Shown here: piece by piece, positions 36,145 through 45,241 of the stretch
How positions within the stretch are numbered: position 1 is the stretch's first letter
Layout: every line of letters starts with the position of its first letter
Notes under the pieces: generated by a model
What the model was told of the DNA's origin: nothing
The model's database searches: none
What the model saw: the letters and a program-made list of their open reading frames with translations, nothing else
Program-made: the position numbers and the translations under genes
Origin: Sphingobacteriia bacterium
GTDB lineage: Bacteria; Bacteroidota; Bacteroidia; Chitinophagales; Chitinophagaceae
Reading direction: 5' to 3'
Length of the DNA stretch: 64,000 nucleotides
Assembly: GCA_947452295.1 (NCBI GenBank)
Contig: CANGCK010000007.1
Coordinates: 1-64,000 of the forward strand

Positions 36145-38550
36145 TTATTCTAAGTCACATCCAATGGGCGCACCCGGTGGTATTTCTTTGTGAATTGGCA
36201 AACTTATGTCTTTTGGTTTTTCAATTCGTTCAATGGTATATATATAATGTGATCTATTATTAGCAGTTTTACTCATTTGTTCTGCATACTTTTTAAGTGA
36301 TTGTAAACGATCAAAGCAAATACTTTTTACTGTGTAATTACTTTGATCACTTTGGCTCATCCCTAATAACCAGGTTAAAACCATTTGTTGGGTTTGTTGT
36401 TGTACCAATCCCTTTAAACCCTTTTCGGGTACAGCTTTCCAAATAGTATTAATGGTTTCATCCAGCACATCATCCCAACCAATGTTATTGGATCTACCTT
36501 TTAATTGTACCAACCTGTTGGCTCTTTCTGCATTAAATAAAAAACTTAATTGAAAATTAGTAAGCGCTTCTGCAGCTGCCAATGCATCAAAACTCATCCC
36601 GGTTCTTTTTGAAAATAATTCACCAACACCATAGTACATAGGCGGTCGAGGGGGAATAAGCCCAATAATTGTTTCAGGTAAAGTAAGTACATCCGGCGAA
36701 AAGCAATGCAATACAGCCTTTAATGCTTTTTCCTGAATAGGCTTGGCCAATATTTCTGGGTTGCTTTGTAAATCGCCACGCACATTATAGTTGTAGTTAA
36801 TACCGCCAATTAATTTTGTGGCAGCTTCTAACTGATAGCGGTGATAGTTATACAAAGGCACTAACACATCTTCTAGCTTGCTCATCGGTGTGTTGCTAGG
36901 GATATTATTCTCAGAAAATTGTTGAAGTGCTTTTTCTCTTACTGCTAAAACATTATTTAATTCTGTAACAACATCTTTCCCATTGTCCCATAAATGTGCA
37001 TTGGGATGAAATCCGCTGGCAGCGCGTGCATCGGCATCAGCTATAAACAACAACCCTCTTTTTCTGTTCTCTTCCAAAATATTGTTCAATGCAGTATTTT
37101 CATCAGTTCCTACACCAAAATCACTATAGCCATATACAATGGCTCTTTTGTCCCACTCCCCAATTTCGTTGGTATATATTTTTGAAAAATCAATAACGCC
37201 TTTTTCATTCACAAATACATTTGGATGTGGGTAATCCATTACTGATGCACGGTTATTTACACTAGAAGCATAGTTGTGCTGTAATCCAAGTGTATGACCT
37301 ACTTCATGGGCTGCCAATTGTCTCAAACGCTGCAATGCCGCTTCCTTCATGGTTTCGGGAACAGGTTTGCCGTTTTCAAAAGGAGAAAGTAACCCGGTAA
37401 AAATCAAGTAATCTTGTCTAACCCTTAATGAACCCAGTGTTACCTGTCCTTTTATAATTTCGCCTGTTCTAGGGTCAGTAATCGATGCGCCATAACTCCA
37501 TCCTCTGGTAGACCTGTGCACCCAGTTAATCATGTTAAACCGAACATCCATAGGGTCGGCCGAATCGGGCAATACTTTTACTATAAATGCATTTTTATAG
37601 CCTGCTGCTTCATAGGCTTGATTCCACCACCTTGCCCCATCTAATAATGCAGAACGAATGGGTTCAGGTGTGCCATTGTCTAAATAGTAAACAATAGGCT
37701 CAACTGCCTCACTTAATGCAGCTGATGGATCTTTCTTATTTAAACGATGGCGTGAAATGAATATTTTTTCGATGGGTTCTGTAAATCGACTACTATAATC
37801 AAAGTAGCTAATACCGAAATAGCCGCTTCTTATATCGTATTTACGTGGCTTATATTGATTGTTGGGAAGTTCAATTAATGAGTGATGCATACGGAGGGTA
37901 ATTGCTTCTGAAGAAGGTGTTACCGTAGTAACATATTTCCCCGCATCGGCCCCGCCGGTAAAAGTAATACTAGCTTCTAGTTCAGTATTCTTTGGAAAAT
38001 TTTTTGTGTTTTTGATGTATATGGCAGAGCGCGCTTCATTAAGGGCGTAACTGCCTTGTTTCATACTTCTGATTTTGTCGGCTACACCATGGGCATCTCT
38101 TAATAAAAATGAAGTAAAATCAATTAAAATTTGATTGTTTTCTTCTTCATCAATCGTAAATCCAGCAAGGGTAGATTGAGCAAATGATTCTCTCACCGCT
38201 TTTTGCTCGTTAAAATCAGTAGATGTTGCACGGTAATCGTAGTTAGGTTGTATCATCAATAATTTCTTGCCCACTTTATGAAAATACACTATACGGGTAT
38301 CTCCAATCTGACCTCTATCTAATCCTATGTCATTCGATCCAAGTCCAGCTGGTAAAGCATTAACATATAAAAATTCTTGGTCGAGCTTGTTCACCAACAA
38401 CCATATTTTGCCGGAAGACTCATCCCACCAAAAAGGGAAATAGCCTTCAAAGCGTTTCATATTTTTGGTTTTGTCAGCAATTTTGCCAGCTGGTTGTGCT
38501 GAAAGGGCTAAACAGGATAAGCAAATAAAAAACAAAAAAAAATAGCGCAT
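36145..38550 (-). CDS. Secreted zinc metalloprotease (DUF5117/DUF4953 type)
   Basis: The 801-residue protein starts with a signal peptide (MRYFFLFFICLSCLALSAQ). The catalytic motif of metzincins is intact: HEVGHTLGLQH, His415 and Glu416 through His425, followed some residues later by the Met-turn-like ASVMDYPHPNV. The long N-terminal region (about residues 30-390) matches the DUF5117/DUF5118 layout common in secreted metalloproteases of Bacteroidota, and the C-terminal ~350 residues are helical. It most likely works in the periplasm or outside the cell on proteins or peptides. No T9SS sorting domain is seen at the C-terminus, so periplasmic location is favoured. Confidence 0.9.
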   Translation of the reverse strand: MRYFFLFFICLSCLALSAQPAGKIADKTKNMKRFEGYFPFWWDESSGKIWLLVNKLDQEFLYVNALPAGLGSNDIGLDRGQIGDTRIVYFHKVGKKLLMIQPNYDYRATSTDFNEQKAVRESFAQSTLAGFTIDEEENNQILIDFTSFLLRDAHGVADKIRSMKQGSYALNEARSAIYIKNTKNFPKNTELEASITFTGGADAGKYVTTVTPSSEAITLRMHHSLIELPNNQYKPRKYDIRSGYFGISYFDYSSRFTEPIEKIFISRHRLNKKDPSAALSEAVEPIVYYLDNGTPEPIRSALLDGARWWNQAYEAAGYKNAFIVKVLPDSADPMDVRFNMINWVHRSTRGWSYGASITDPRTGEIIKGQVTLGSLRVRQDYLIFTGLLSPFENGKPVPETMKEAALQRLRQLAAHEVGHTLGLQHNYASSVNNRASVMDYPHPNVFVNEKGVIDFSKIYTNEIGEWDKRAIVYGYSDFGVGTDENTALNNILEENRKRGLLFIADADARAASGFHPNAHLWDNGKDVVTELNNVLAVREKALQQFSENNIPSNTPMSKLEDVLVPLYNYHRYQLEAATKLIGGINYNYNVRGDLQSNPEILAKPIQEKALKAVLHCFSPDVLTLPETIIGLIPPRPPMYYGVGELFSKRTGMSFDALAAAEALTNFQLSFLFNAERANRLVQLKGRSNNIGWDDVLDETINTIWKAVPEKGLKGLVQQQTQQMVLTWLLGMSQSDQSNYTVKSICFDRLQSLKKYAEQMSKTANNRSHYIYTIERIEKPKDISLPIHKEIPPGAPIGCDLE

Positions 38551-38657
38551 GGCGAATATTTTAAATGAAGATTAAACGTAAAAAATCTACTTAAAGATAT
38601 TTTTTTATTGGGAGAGAGGAAAGAAAAATTAATATAGAATGAAGAAGGTATTATCAT

Positions 38658-38695
38658 AAAAAAAGGTAGCAATTTTTGCACTTGCTACCTTTTTT
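38658..38695 (-). terminator. Rho-independent terminator after the H1-like gene
   Basis: Arms at 38658-38672 and 38682-38695 (AAAAAAGGTAGCAA and complement), 9-base loop, T run on either strand. It lies just downstream of the H1-like gene stop. Confidence 0.9.
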
Positions 38696-38719
38696 AAATA
38701 TCAATTTTGAGCACACTAA

Positions 38720-39175
38720 TTAATTGTTGTTTGAAGAAGAAGAATCTTCACCAAACAATGTAGGTGCAACTACTGGTGTGGTTTCAACAACAACTGGCGC
38801 CACAACTACTTTTTTAACAGAACGTTTCTTTTTTGCAGCAACTTTTTTCTTAGCTACTGGTTTTGCAACTACCGCTGCTTTCTTAGGAGCGGCCTTTTTT
38901 GCTGCTTTCTTAGGTGCTGCTTTTTTTGCAACTTTTTTAGGAGCAACTTTTTTCGCTACCTTTTTAGGAGCTGCTTTTTTCGCTGCCTTTTTAGGAGCTG
39001 CTTTCTTTGCTGCTTTTTTAGGCGCTGCCTTCTTTGCAACTGCTTTTTTCGCTACCTTTTTAGGTGCTACTTTCTTAGCTGCTTTTTTAGGCGCTGCTTT
39101 TTTTACCGCTTTTTTAGGCGCTGCTTTTTTTGCAACAACTTTTTTCGCTACCTTTTTTTTACTTGCTTTTGCCAT
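38720..39175 (-). CDS. Histone H1-like lysine/alanine/proline-rich protein
   Basis: The 151-residue protein is built of repeats of KKAAPKKAAKK and KKVAPKKVAKK over residues ~5-115, then a Val/Pro-rich stretch and an acidic, Asn-rich tail (FGEDSSSSNNN). This is the composition of bacterial H1/Hc1-like nucleoid proteins, which bind DNA through lysine charge. No folded domain is visible. The repeat number is likely to vary between strains because the DNA itself is repetitive. It follows the SUI1-like gene on the same strand, and a strong terminator closes the unit. DNA binding is inferred from composition only. Confidence 0.85.
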   Translation of the reverse strand: MAKASKKKVAKKVVAKKAAPKKAVKKAAPKKAAKKVAPKKVAKKAVAKKAAPKKAAKKAAPKKAAKKAAPKKVAKKVAPKKVAKKAAPKKAAKKAAPKKAAVVAKPVAKKKVAAKKKRSVKKVVVAPVVVETTPVVAPTLFGEDSSSSNNN

Positions 39176-39285
39176 GATAGTATTTAATTTATGGGTTAGA
39201 TTTATAGAGGAAAATTAAAATTATTTTTTTATAAAATTACTGATGTAATTGTTTAATTAAAAACATTTTATCAACTTATTATCGA

Positions 39286-39630
39286 TTATTTTTTCTTGGT
39301 TTTTGTGTATCCATTTTTTGTTAACCAAAGCAACACTTTATCTCGTTGATCTCCTTGTATAATTGCTTCACCTTCTTTTGCACTTCCACCTGTACCGCAA
39401 AAATTTTTCAGGTTTTTAGCAAGGGTTATTAAATCATCTTCCAGCCCAATAAATCCCGAAACCAGGGTTACCGTTTTTCCGCCTCGCTGTTTTTTATCTA
39501 AACTAATAACCAACAATTGTTTTGCGGGAGATAGCGTTTCTACTGGGGTTTCATCGGTATCGTTAAACTGAAAATTAGGATCCGTACTATACACAAATCC
39601 TAATTGATCGGCTTTGCTTTTTTTACTCAT
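39286..39630 (-). CDS. SUI1/eIF1-like translation factor (YciH type)
   Basis: This 114-residue protein has the SUI1 domain from about residue 40: LLVISLDKKQRGGKTVTLVSGF, LITLAKNLKNFCGTGGSAK and EAIIQGDQRDKVLLWLTKNGY. The GTGGSAK and IQGD..DKV motifs are diagnostic. The bacterial version (YciH) resembles eukaryotic eIF1 and affects start-site selection or stress translation, though its role is not fully clear. It is on the same strand as the H1-like gene, about 110 bases upstream of it. A terminator closes the preceding DUF4783 gene. Confidence 0.93.
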   Translation of the reverse strand: MSKKSKADQLGFVYSTDPNFQFNDTDETPVETLSPAKQLLVISLDKKQRGGKTVTLVSGFIGLEDDLITLAKNLKNFCGTGGSAKEGEAIIQGDQRDKVLLWLTKNGYTKTKKK

Positions 39631-39768
39631 ATACCTTTTTTTACATCAATTGTTGTGTTGTTTTGCCATCAAATAGTCAAGCGAAACGCAACTTTCTTCT
39701 ACAAAAATAATTCTTATTAACTAAAACAAACCAAATATTCAATATGGTTACAATCATAACGAATCAAT

Positions 39769-39806
39769 AAAAAAATACCCTTCTCTTTTAGTTTGAGAGG
39801 GGTATT
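39769..39806 (-). terminator. Terminator downstream of the DUF4783 gene
   Basis: Twelve-base arms (39774-39785 and 39795-39806) with one G-U type mismatch, and an A run on the plus strand at 39769-39775 which is the U run on the minus transcript. The 208 bases between the two CDSs hold nothing else that I can see. Confidence 0.75.
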
Positions 39807-39838
39807 GTTGCTGTTATTTCATTGTTACTTCATTAAAT

Positions 39839-40219
39839 TTAACTGATGCGGATCGTTATTATCTGTAAACCTGCGGGTTTTTGCTTCATTTGTATGGTGA
39901 TGTTATAGCTCTTATTACCTGTAAGTAATTTACCTATCAAATAAAACAAACTACCTCTACCTCCGTCCGATACTTTGTCGTATCCTCTTACTCCGTTATC
40001 TGAGAAAAACGATTTAATAGCAATCGCCGCCTGATTTCTACTCATGTTTTTTACTTCATCTTTCTCTAGCAACTTTACATCCACAAAATCATCAAAATGG
40101 CGGGATATTAATTCTACATCAGCTGTTTTTAATGATTGTACAACTGCATCTGTTTCAGATTGCGCAATTGCCGCAAATGATAAACCTATAAAGAGTATAG
40201 TTGAAATTAATTTTTGCAT
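39839..40219 (-). CDS. Secreted DUF4783 family protein
   Basis: This 126-residue protein has a signal peptide (MQKLISTILFIGLSFAAIAQ) and a single small domain with the order ALKTADVELISRHFDD-like helix, an MSRNQAAIAIKSFF helix and C-terminal beta strands (SYNITIQMK, LQIITIRIS). This fits the DUF4783 family, whose fold resembles NTF2/SnoaL-like cone barrels. Location is periplasmic. Function is unknown. It is divergent from gpmI. Confidence 0.82.
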   Translation of the reverse strand: MQKLISTILFIGLSFAAIAQSETDAVVQSLKTADVELISRHFDDFVDVKLLEKDEVKNMSRNQAAIAIKSFFSDNGVRGYDKVSDGGRGSLFYLIGKLLTGNKSYNITIQMKQKPAGLQIITIRIS

Positions 40220-40331
40220 AAAATGGATTTTCTTTGAATACTTGCGAAAAACATGCCAAATTTGAAAAATCTTTTAATTTATTGATAAAAGTACGTTCTA
40301 ATCCTTAATTTTAATAGTATAGAGCAATTGT

Positions 40332-41858
40332 ATGAGTAAAAAAGTTATTTTAATAATTATGGATGGATGGGGTCTTGGTCAGGTTAAATCTGCAGATGCC
40401 ATTCAGCACGCTAATGTTCCTTTTGTAAGTTCTCTTTACGGAAAATATCCGCAAACAACACTTGTTACTTGTGGCGAAGAAGTGGGTTTACCTGAAGGTC
40501 AAATGGGAAACAGTGAAGTAGGCCACCTTAACTTGGGTGCTGGAAGAATAGTTTACCAAGAGCTCCAACGCATTAATGTAGCTATAAAATCGGGCGAATT
40601 TGCTAAAAATGAACAACTCCTAAATGCTATTCAATTTGCTAAAAAGAACAATAAAAAACTGCATTTATTGGGTTTAGTAAGTGATGGCGGGGTTCATTCT
40701 CATACTAGCCATTTAAAAGCCATTTGTTCTATTTGTAAAGAACATGGGCTTACGGATGTGTTTTTACACGCTTTTACCGATGGAAGAGATACCGATCCTA
40801 AAAGTGGGTTAGCTTACATTGAATCGGTAGAAAAACATATGCAACAAACCACAGGTGTAATTGCTACTGTTAATGGTAGATATTACGCTATGGATAGAGA
40901 TAAACGCTGGGAAAGGGTTAAGCTGGCATACGATTGTATGGTTCACGCCAAAGGAAATACTGCCCATTCGGCGTTAGAAGCTATCCAGCAATCTTATGAT
41001 GCCGGCAAAACCGATGAGTTTGTATTACCAACTGTAATTCTAAATGAAAATGGAAATCCTATTGCAACCATTGAAGATGGTGATGTAGCCATTTGCTTTA
41101 ACTTTAGAACAGATCGTTGCCGAGAAATAACCGAAGTGCTTACACAGAAAGATTTTCCGGAATACGATATGCATGAGTTGGATTTGCATTATACCACCAT
41201 GACGCTCTATGATCAAAAATTTAAGTTTGTATCGGTAATTTTTCAAAACGATAACCTAAACAATACTTTGGGTGAAGTGATTGCAGCGCAAGGAAAAAAA
41301 CAAATAAGAATAGCCGAAACCGAAAAATATCCTCACGTTTCCTTCTTTTTCAGCGGTGGTCGCGAAGAACCTTTTACTGGCGAAAGCAGAATTATGGTAC
41401 CCTCTCCTAAAGTTGCTACGTACGACCTTCAGCCTGAAATGAGTGCCAATGAAATTACCGAAAAACTATTGCCTGAAATTAACCATGAAACTGCCGATTT
41501 TATTTGCCTGAATTTTGCCAATGCCGATATGGTTGGTCATACTGGAGATTTTTCTGCAGCCATAAAAGCTGTTGAAACAGTAGACAATTGCGTTCGTCAG
41601 TTGGTAACTGCTGCGTTAGCACACCATTACACCATCTTTCTTACAGCCGATCATGGCAATGCCGATTTTATGATAAACGAAGATGGAAGCCCTAACACTG
41701 CCCACACTTTGAATCCAGTTCCTTTATTTATTATCGACGAAAATTGGAATGGTACCATAAAAAGTGGTAAATTAGGAGATATTGCACCCACCATTTTATC
41801 AATGATGAATTTGCCAATTCCAAAAGAAATGACCGGAAACATATTAGTAAACGCTTAA
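40332..41858 (+). CDS. gpmI: 2,3-bisphosphoglycerate-independent phosphoglycerate mutase
   Basis: This glycolytic enzyme converts 3- to 2-phosphoglycerate with two manganese ions. The 508-residue protein has an alkaline-phosphatase-like core: metal-binding Asp11 in IIMDGWG, nucleophile Ser61 in MGNSEVGHLNLGAGR, HAFTDGRDTDP and NGRYYAMDRDKRW in the transferase domain, and the second metal set in NFANADMVGHTGDF and TADHGNAD. Length is normal. It appears to lead a transcript with the haem-binding gene 14 bases downstream, an odd pairing with no metabolic link that I know. Confidence 0.97.
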   Translation: MSKKVILIIMDGWGLGQVKSADAIQHANVPFVSSLYGKYPQTTLVTCGEEVGLPEGQMGNSEVGHLNLGAGRIVYQELQRINVAIKSGEFAKNEQLLNAIQFAKKNNKKLHLLGLVSDGGVHSHTSHLKAICSICKEHGLTDVFLHAFTDGRDTDPKSGLAYIESVEKHMQQTTGVIATVNGRYYAMDRDKRWERVKLAYDCMVHAKGNTAHSALEAIQQSYDAGKTDEFVLPTVILNENGNPIATIEDGDVAICFNFRTDRCREITEVLTQKDFPEYDMHELDLHYTTMTLYDQKFKFVSVIFQNDNLNNTLGEVIAAQGKKQIRIAETEKYPHVSFFFSGGREEPFTGESRIMVPSPKVATYDLQPEMSANEITEKLLPEINHETADFICLNFANADMVGHTGDFSAAIKAVETVDNCVRQLVTAALAHHYTIFLTADHGNADFMINEDGSPNTAHTLNPVPLFIIDENWNGTIKSGKLGDIAPTILSMMNLPIPKEMTGNILVNA

Positions 41859-41872
41859 ACTTCATTTCCCCA

Positions 41873-42364
41873 ATGAAAACAATAAAAAATACAAGTTTAG
41901 CTATCCTGATTCTGTTGATTTTAGCACAATCCATACGACCATCAAAGAACACCAGCAATAACAAAGAAAAAGACATTGCAACGCTATATGCTGTTCCTGA
42001 AAATGTACAACAAATTTTAACAAAGGCTTGTTACGACTGCCACAGTAACAAAACACAATACCCATGGTATGCATCCATACAACCTTTGGCATGGTGGTTA
42101 AATGATCATGTAAAAGATGGAAAAAGACACTTGAATTTCAATGAATTTTCCGGCTATAGAGTAGCAAAACAATACAAAAAACTAGAAGAGTGTATAGAAG
42201 AAGTCCGTGAGGGCGAAATGCCTTTGGAATCATATACTTTTATGCACAAAAATGCGGTACTTACTGATGTAGAAAGAGCCGCTTTGTTTAACTGGTGTAA
42301 TGCCGTGAGAGATTCTATAAAAGCTCGTTTTCCGGCAGATAGTTTAGTATTTAAAAAGAAATAA
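41873..42364 (+). CDS. Haem-binding domain protein with CxxCH motif
   Basis: This 163-residue protein has an N-terminal hydrophobic anchor or signal (LAILILLILAQSI) and one c-type haem motif, CYDCH (Cys53, Cys56, His57), followed by SNKTQYPWYASIQPLAWWLNDHV, typical of the short haem_bd family found in Bacteroidota. A later Met in GEMPLESYTFMH could be the other axial ligand. It is likely anchored to the inner membrane, facing the periplasm. It sits between gpmI (14 bases upstream) and an unknown membrane-anchored protein (8 bases downstream), and so is probably part of a metal or redox unit with the TonB receptor. Confidence 0.87.
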   Translation: MKTIKNTSLAILILLILAQSIRPSKNTSNNKEKDIATLYAVPENVQQILTKACYDCHSNKTQYPWYASIQPLAWWLNDHVKDGKRHLNFNEFSGYRVAKQYKKLEECIEEVREGEMPLESYTFMHKNAVLTDVERAALFNWCNAVRDSIKARFPADSLVFKKK

Positions 42365-42372
42365 GCAACACT

Positions 42373-42885
42373 TTGATTCATTCAAAAAAAAAGGTTGCTG
42401 CTTTTTTGTTAGCTACGTATATCTTCCCATTGATATGCTTTTTAACTGTACAATTTACTTTAACAGTAAACCGTTTTGTTATTAAAGAATCTCTCGAAAA
42501 ATCAATTCTACAAAAAGTAGTAATTGCACCTACTCAAATTCATTGGGTAGAAGAGGGGCATGAATTAGTATTAAACGGAGAAATGTTCGACGTGCATTCT
42601 ATTCATTCACTTAACAATGGGCTAATTGAGATATGGGGCCTGTCTGACAAAAAAGAAGATCAATTGAATCAACAAGTTGATTATTTATTGAATCATCAAA
42701 AGGGTGTACAATCTATTGTAACTAAATTGATTCAATTACAGTCAATATGTGCAGCATTATCTATACCCTCTTTTCAGTTCCATGTTAATCTACCCCAACA
42801 AATTAATTACTTTACTTTAATTGCTATTGAATCATCATTTATTGAAGTGATTAAACCTCCACCACAACGATTACTTATTTGCTAA
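42373..42885 (+). CDS. Membrane-anchored protein of unknown function
   Basis: The likely start is a TTG at 42373, eight bases after the previous stop; no upstream ATG is in frame (a stop lies at 42352). The 170-residue product has one N-terminal helix (AAFLLATYIFPLICFLTVQF), then a region with WVEEGHELVLNGEMFDVHSIHSLNNGLIEIWGLSDKKEDQL, rich in His and acidic residues. A short C-terminal tail ends PPPQRLLIC. I do not recognise a named family. The position directly upstream of a TonB receptor resembles small proteins found next to metal-related receptors in Bacteroidota, so a metal-handling role is possible but unproven. Confidence 0.7.
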   Translation: MIHSKKKVAAFLLATYIFPLICFLTVQFTLTVNRFVIKESLEKSILQKVVIAPTQIHWVEEGHELVLNGEMFDVHSIHSLNNGLIEIWGLSDKKEDQLNQQVDYLLNHQKGVQSIVTKLIQLQSICAALSIPSFQFHVNLPQQINYFTLIAIESSFIEVIKPPPQRLLIC

Positions 42886-42958
42886 TGAATATTTTATTTG
42901 TTTAAAAAGTAATCGCAGGTGAATATTTTTTTGCCTGTGGATTCATAATATTGCTTCA

Positions 42959-45169
42959 ATGAGAAAAAAATATATAACCGTATTTTTTTGCTTGGTTGCT
43001 GCTAATTTGTTGCAAGCACAAGAACAAAAAGATACTATGATAAATGCCGCCAATTCATTAAATGAAGTGGTAGTGTATGTAAACAAATTTGCTGAAAAAT
43101 ATAAACGAGTTTCTCAAACGGTTGATGTTCTTCAAACTAAAGTACAATTAGTTAATCAACCCAATACAGCAGATGCTTTAATTAATTCCGGAAAAATATA
43201 TGTACAGAAAAGTCAACAAGGTGGTGGAAGCCCAATAATTAGAGGGTTTGAAGCAAGTAGAGTGTTGTTGATGGTAGATGGTGTTCGATTAAATAATGCC
43301 ATATATAGGGCAGGCCATTTGCAAAATATTATTTCAGTTGATAATATGGTATTAGAAAAAGTAGAAGTTGCATATGGACCATCTTCTACTTTATATGGAA
43401 GTGACGCATTAGGCGGGGTGGTAAATATGTATACCATTAACCCTATTCTTTCCAACAATGGCAAAACCCAAACAACTGGTAATGTTACGCTTAGATATGC
43501 CAACGCAATTCATGAAAATAGAGGAAATTTTCAATTAAATATTGGCGGTAAAAAATGGGCTGCTATTACTGCACTTACGTATGGTTCTTTTGGAGAAGTG
43601 ATTCAAGGAAAAAACAGAATGGATGCATATCCTGATTTCGGCAAAAAGGATTTCATTGTTCAACGTTCTGGGAATACTGATCTGGTATTGACTAATCCTG
43701 ATCCGAATAGCCAATCTCCTACTGGATATCATCAAACCGACTTCTTACAAAAAGTCTTGTTCAAGCCCAATGAAAAAATCGAACACCTATTAAATATTCA
43801 ATTGTCTTCCACCAATGATATACCGCGTTACGATCGTTTAACGGAAAAAGATGCAAATGGGAAACCTGTTTATGCCGAATGGTATTATGGCCCTCAGAAT
43901 AGAAGCATGGCTGCTTATCATTTTACAGCGCAACAACAACAAGGATTTTTCCAAGACATTAAAGTTGTTGCCAATGTACAACAAGTAGAGGAAAGCAGAA
44001 TAAGTCGAAAATTACAAAATAATAACAAGGATTTTCGTTGGGAAAAAGTAAACATCTTTGGTATAAATGCCGATGCTAAGCATACTAGCGGAAATAACGA
44101 TTTTCATATTGGATGGGAGAGTTATATTAATTTTGTTAGATCTACTGCCGAACGACTAAATATTGCTACCAATATTAATTCAAGAATTACTACCCGTTAT
44201 GCAGATGGGCCAACCAGCATGTCTTCTAATGCGTTATATGCACAACATGTATATAAAATCAACAATCACTGGACCCTCAATGAAGGTATCCGCTTTAATT
44301 TAGTTAAAATGGATGCCCGTTTTGTAGATACTGTTCTTACTAAATTTCCTTTTACAAAAGCTACGCAAAATAACTTTGCTGTAACAGGTAATTGGGGAAT
44401 AGTTTATGCGACTCCATCTAATTTTAAAGCTGCTTTAATAATAAGTAGTGGATTTAGATCTCCTAATGTAGATGATTTGTCAAAAGTGTTCGATTCAAGA
44501 ACTGGAATGGTAGTAGTGCCCAATACTACATTAAAACCCGAATACACTTATAATGCCGAATTTAACATCCAACAGTCTGGCGACGGTTTTAATTATGGGT
44601 GTACACTTTTTTATACATTATTTAAAAATGCACTGGTTTTAGACAAATCTACATTTAATGGCCAAGACAGTATTAATTATAGTGGAGTGAAAAGTGCAGT
44701 TTATTCGATGCAAAACAAGGCAAAAGCGAATATTTTGGGCTTTAGTGTTAATGCAGCTTATCATTTCACCAAAACAATGTTTTTAGAGGGCGTAGTTACT
44801 TATACCAAAGGGAAATTTACCGATCCATTAAATGGAAATATACCGCTAGATCATGTGCCGCCATTGTATGGAAAAGTTTCATTTAAGCAAAATGCCGGAA
44901 AATGGCATACCGAATTATACACTTTGTTTAATGGTTGGAAACGATTGGCTGATTATAATCCAAATGGAGAGGATAATTTGCCTTATGCAACTATAGATGG
45001 AATGCCATCTTGGATTACATTGAATGCAAGAATTGGATTTCAATTCAACAAAAAGGTAAGTGCACAAGTACTTCTAGAGAACATTTTCGATAAAAATTAT
45101 CGCTATTTTGCCAGTGGAATGTCGGCCTCTGGAAGAAATATTGCGATTACATTGCGAAGTTCTTTTTAA
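42959..45169 (+). CDS. TonB-dependent outer-membrane receptor
   Basis: The 736-residue protein has a signal peptide (MRKKYITVFFCLVAANLLQA), a plug domain (residues ~50-160: ADALINSGKIYVQKSQQGGGSPIIRGFEASRVLLMVDGVR, GPSSTLYGSDALGGVVN) and a C-terminal barrel ending in an aromatic strand (SGRNIAITLRSSF). The plug matches the siderophore/haem/metal receptor type rather than SusC, and there is no carboxypeptidase-like N-terminal extension. It follows the unknown anchored protein by 73 bases and a haem-binding gene before that. Substrate is unknown; a metal or metal complex is suggested by context only. A strong hairpin follows. Confidence 0.92.
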   Translation: MRKKYITVFFCLVAANLLQAQEQKDTMINAANSLNEVVVYVNKFAEKYKRVSQTVDVLQTKVQLVNQPNTADALINSGKIYVQKSQQGGGSPIIRGFEASRVLLMVDGVRLNNAIYRAGHLQNIISVDNMVLEKVEVAYGPSSTLYGSDALGGVVNMYTINPILSNNGKTQTTGNVTLRYANAIHENRGNFQLNIGGKKWAAITALTYGSFGEVIQGKNRMDAYPDFGKKDFIVQRSGNTDLVLTNPDPNSQSPTGYHQTDFLQKVLFKPNEKIEHLLNIQLSSTNDIPRYDRLTEKDANGKPVYAEWYYGPQNRSMAAYHFTAQQQQGFFQDIKVVANVQQVEESRISRKLQNNNKDFRWEKVNIFGINADAKHTSGNNDFHIGWESYINFVRSTAERLNIATNINSRITTRYADGPTSMSSNALYAQHVYKINNHWTLNEGIRFNLVKMDARFVDTVLTKFPFTKATQNNFAVTGNWGIVYATPSNFKAALIISSGFRSPNVDDLSKVFDSRTGMVVVPNTTLKPEYTYNAEFNIQQSGDGFNYGCTLFYTLFKNALVLDKSTFNGQDSINYSGVKSAVYSMQNKAKANILGFSVNAAYHFTKTMFLEGVVTYTKGKFTDPLNGNIPLDHVPPLYGKVSFKQNAGKWHTELYTLFNGWKRLADYNPNGEDNLPYATIDGMPSWITLNARIGFQFNKKVSAQVLLENIFDKNYRYFASGMSASGRNIAITLRSSF

Positions 45170-45192
45170 AAAAAATGATGGTTTTTTCTTTT

Positions 45193-45228
45193 AGCGCCCA
45201 CAGGAAATTGCACCTGTGGGCGCTTTTG
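45193..45228 (+). terminator. GC-rich terminator after the TonB receptor
   Basis: Perfect 12-base arms (45193-45204 and 45213-45224; AGCGCCCACAGG and complement), 8-base loop, then TTTTGTTT. It ends 17 bases before the engB ATG, so it also insulates engB. Confidence 0.9.
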
Positions 45229-45241
45229 TTTACTTTGCAGT

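Noticed and set aside
38724..39218. 164-residue frame on the plus strand opposite the H1-like gene
   Set aside because: It is the antisense shadow of the Lys/Ala/Pro repeats, giving Phe/Leu/Ala repeats with no sense as a protein.
42916..42940. Weak hairpin before the TonB receptor (GCAGG with CCTGT)
   Set aside because: Only five or six pairs including a wobble, with the T run inside the loop; not convincing as a terminator.
42946..42953. Possible -7 box TAATATTG before the TonB receptor
   Set aside because: One base off the consensus and no -33 partner at a suitable distance; the receptor may share the upstream transcript.
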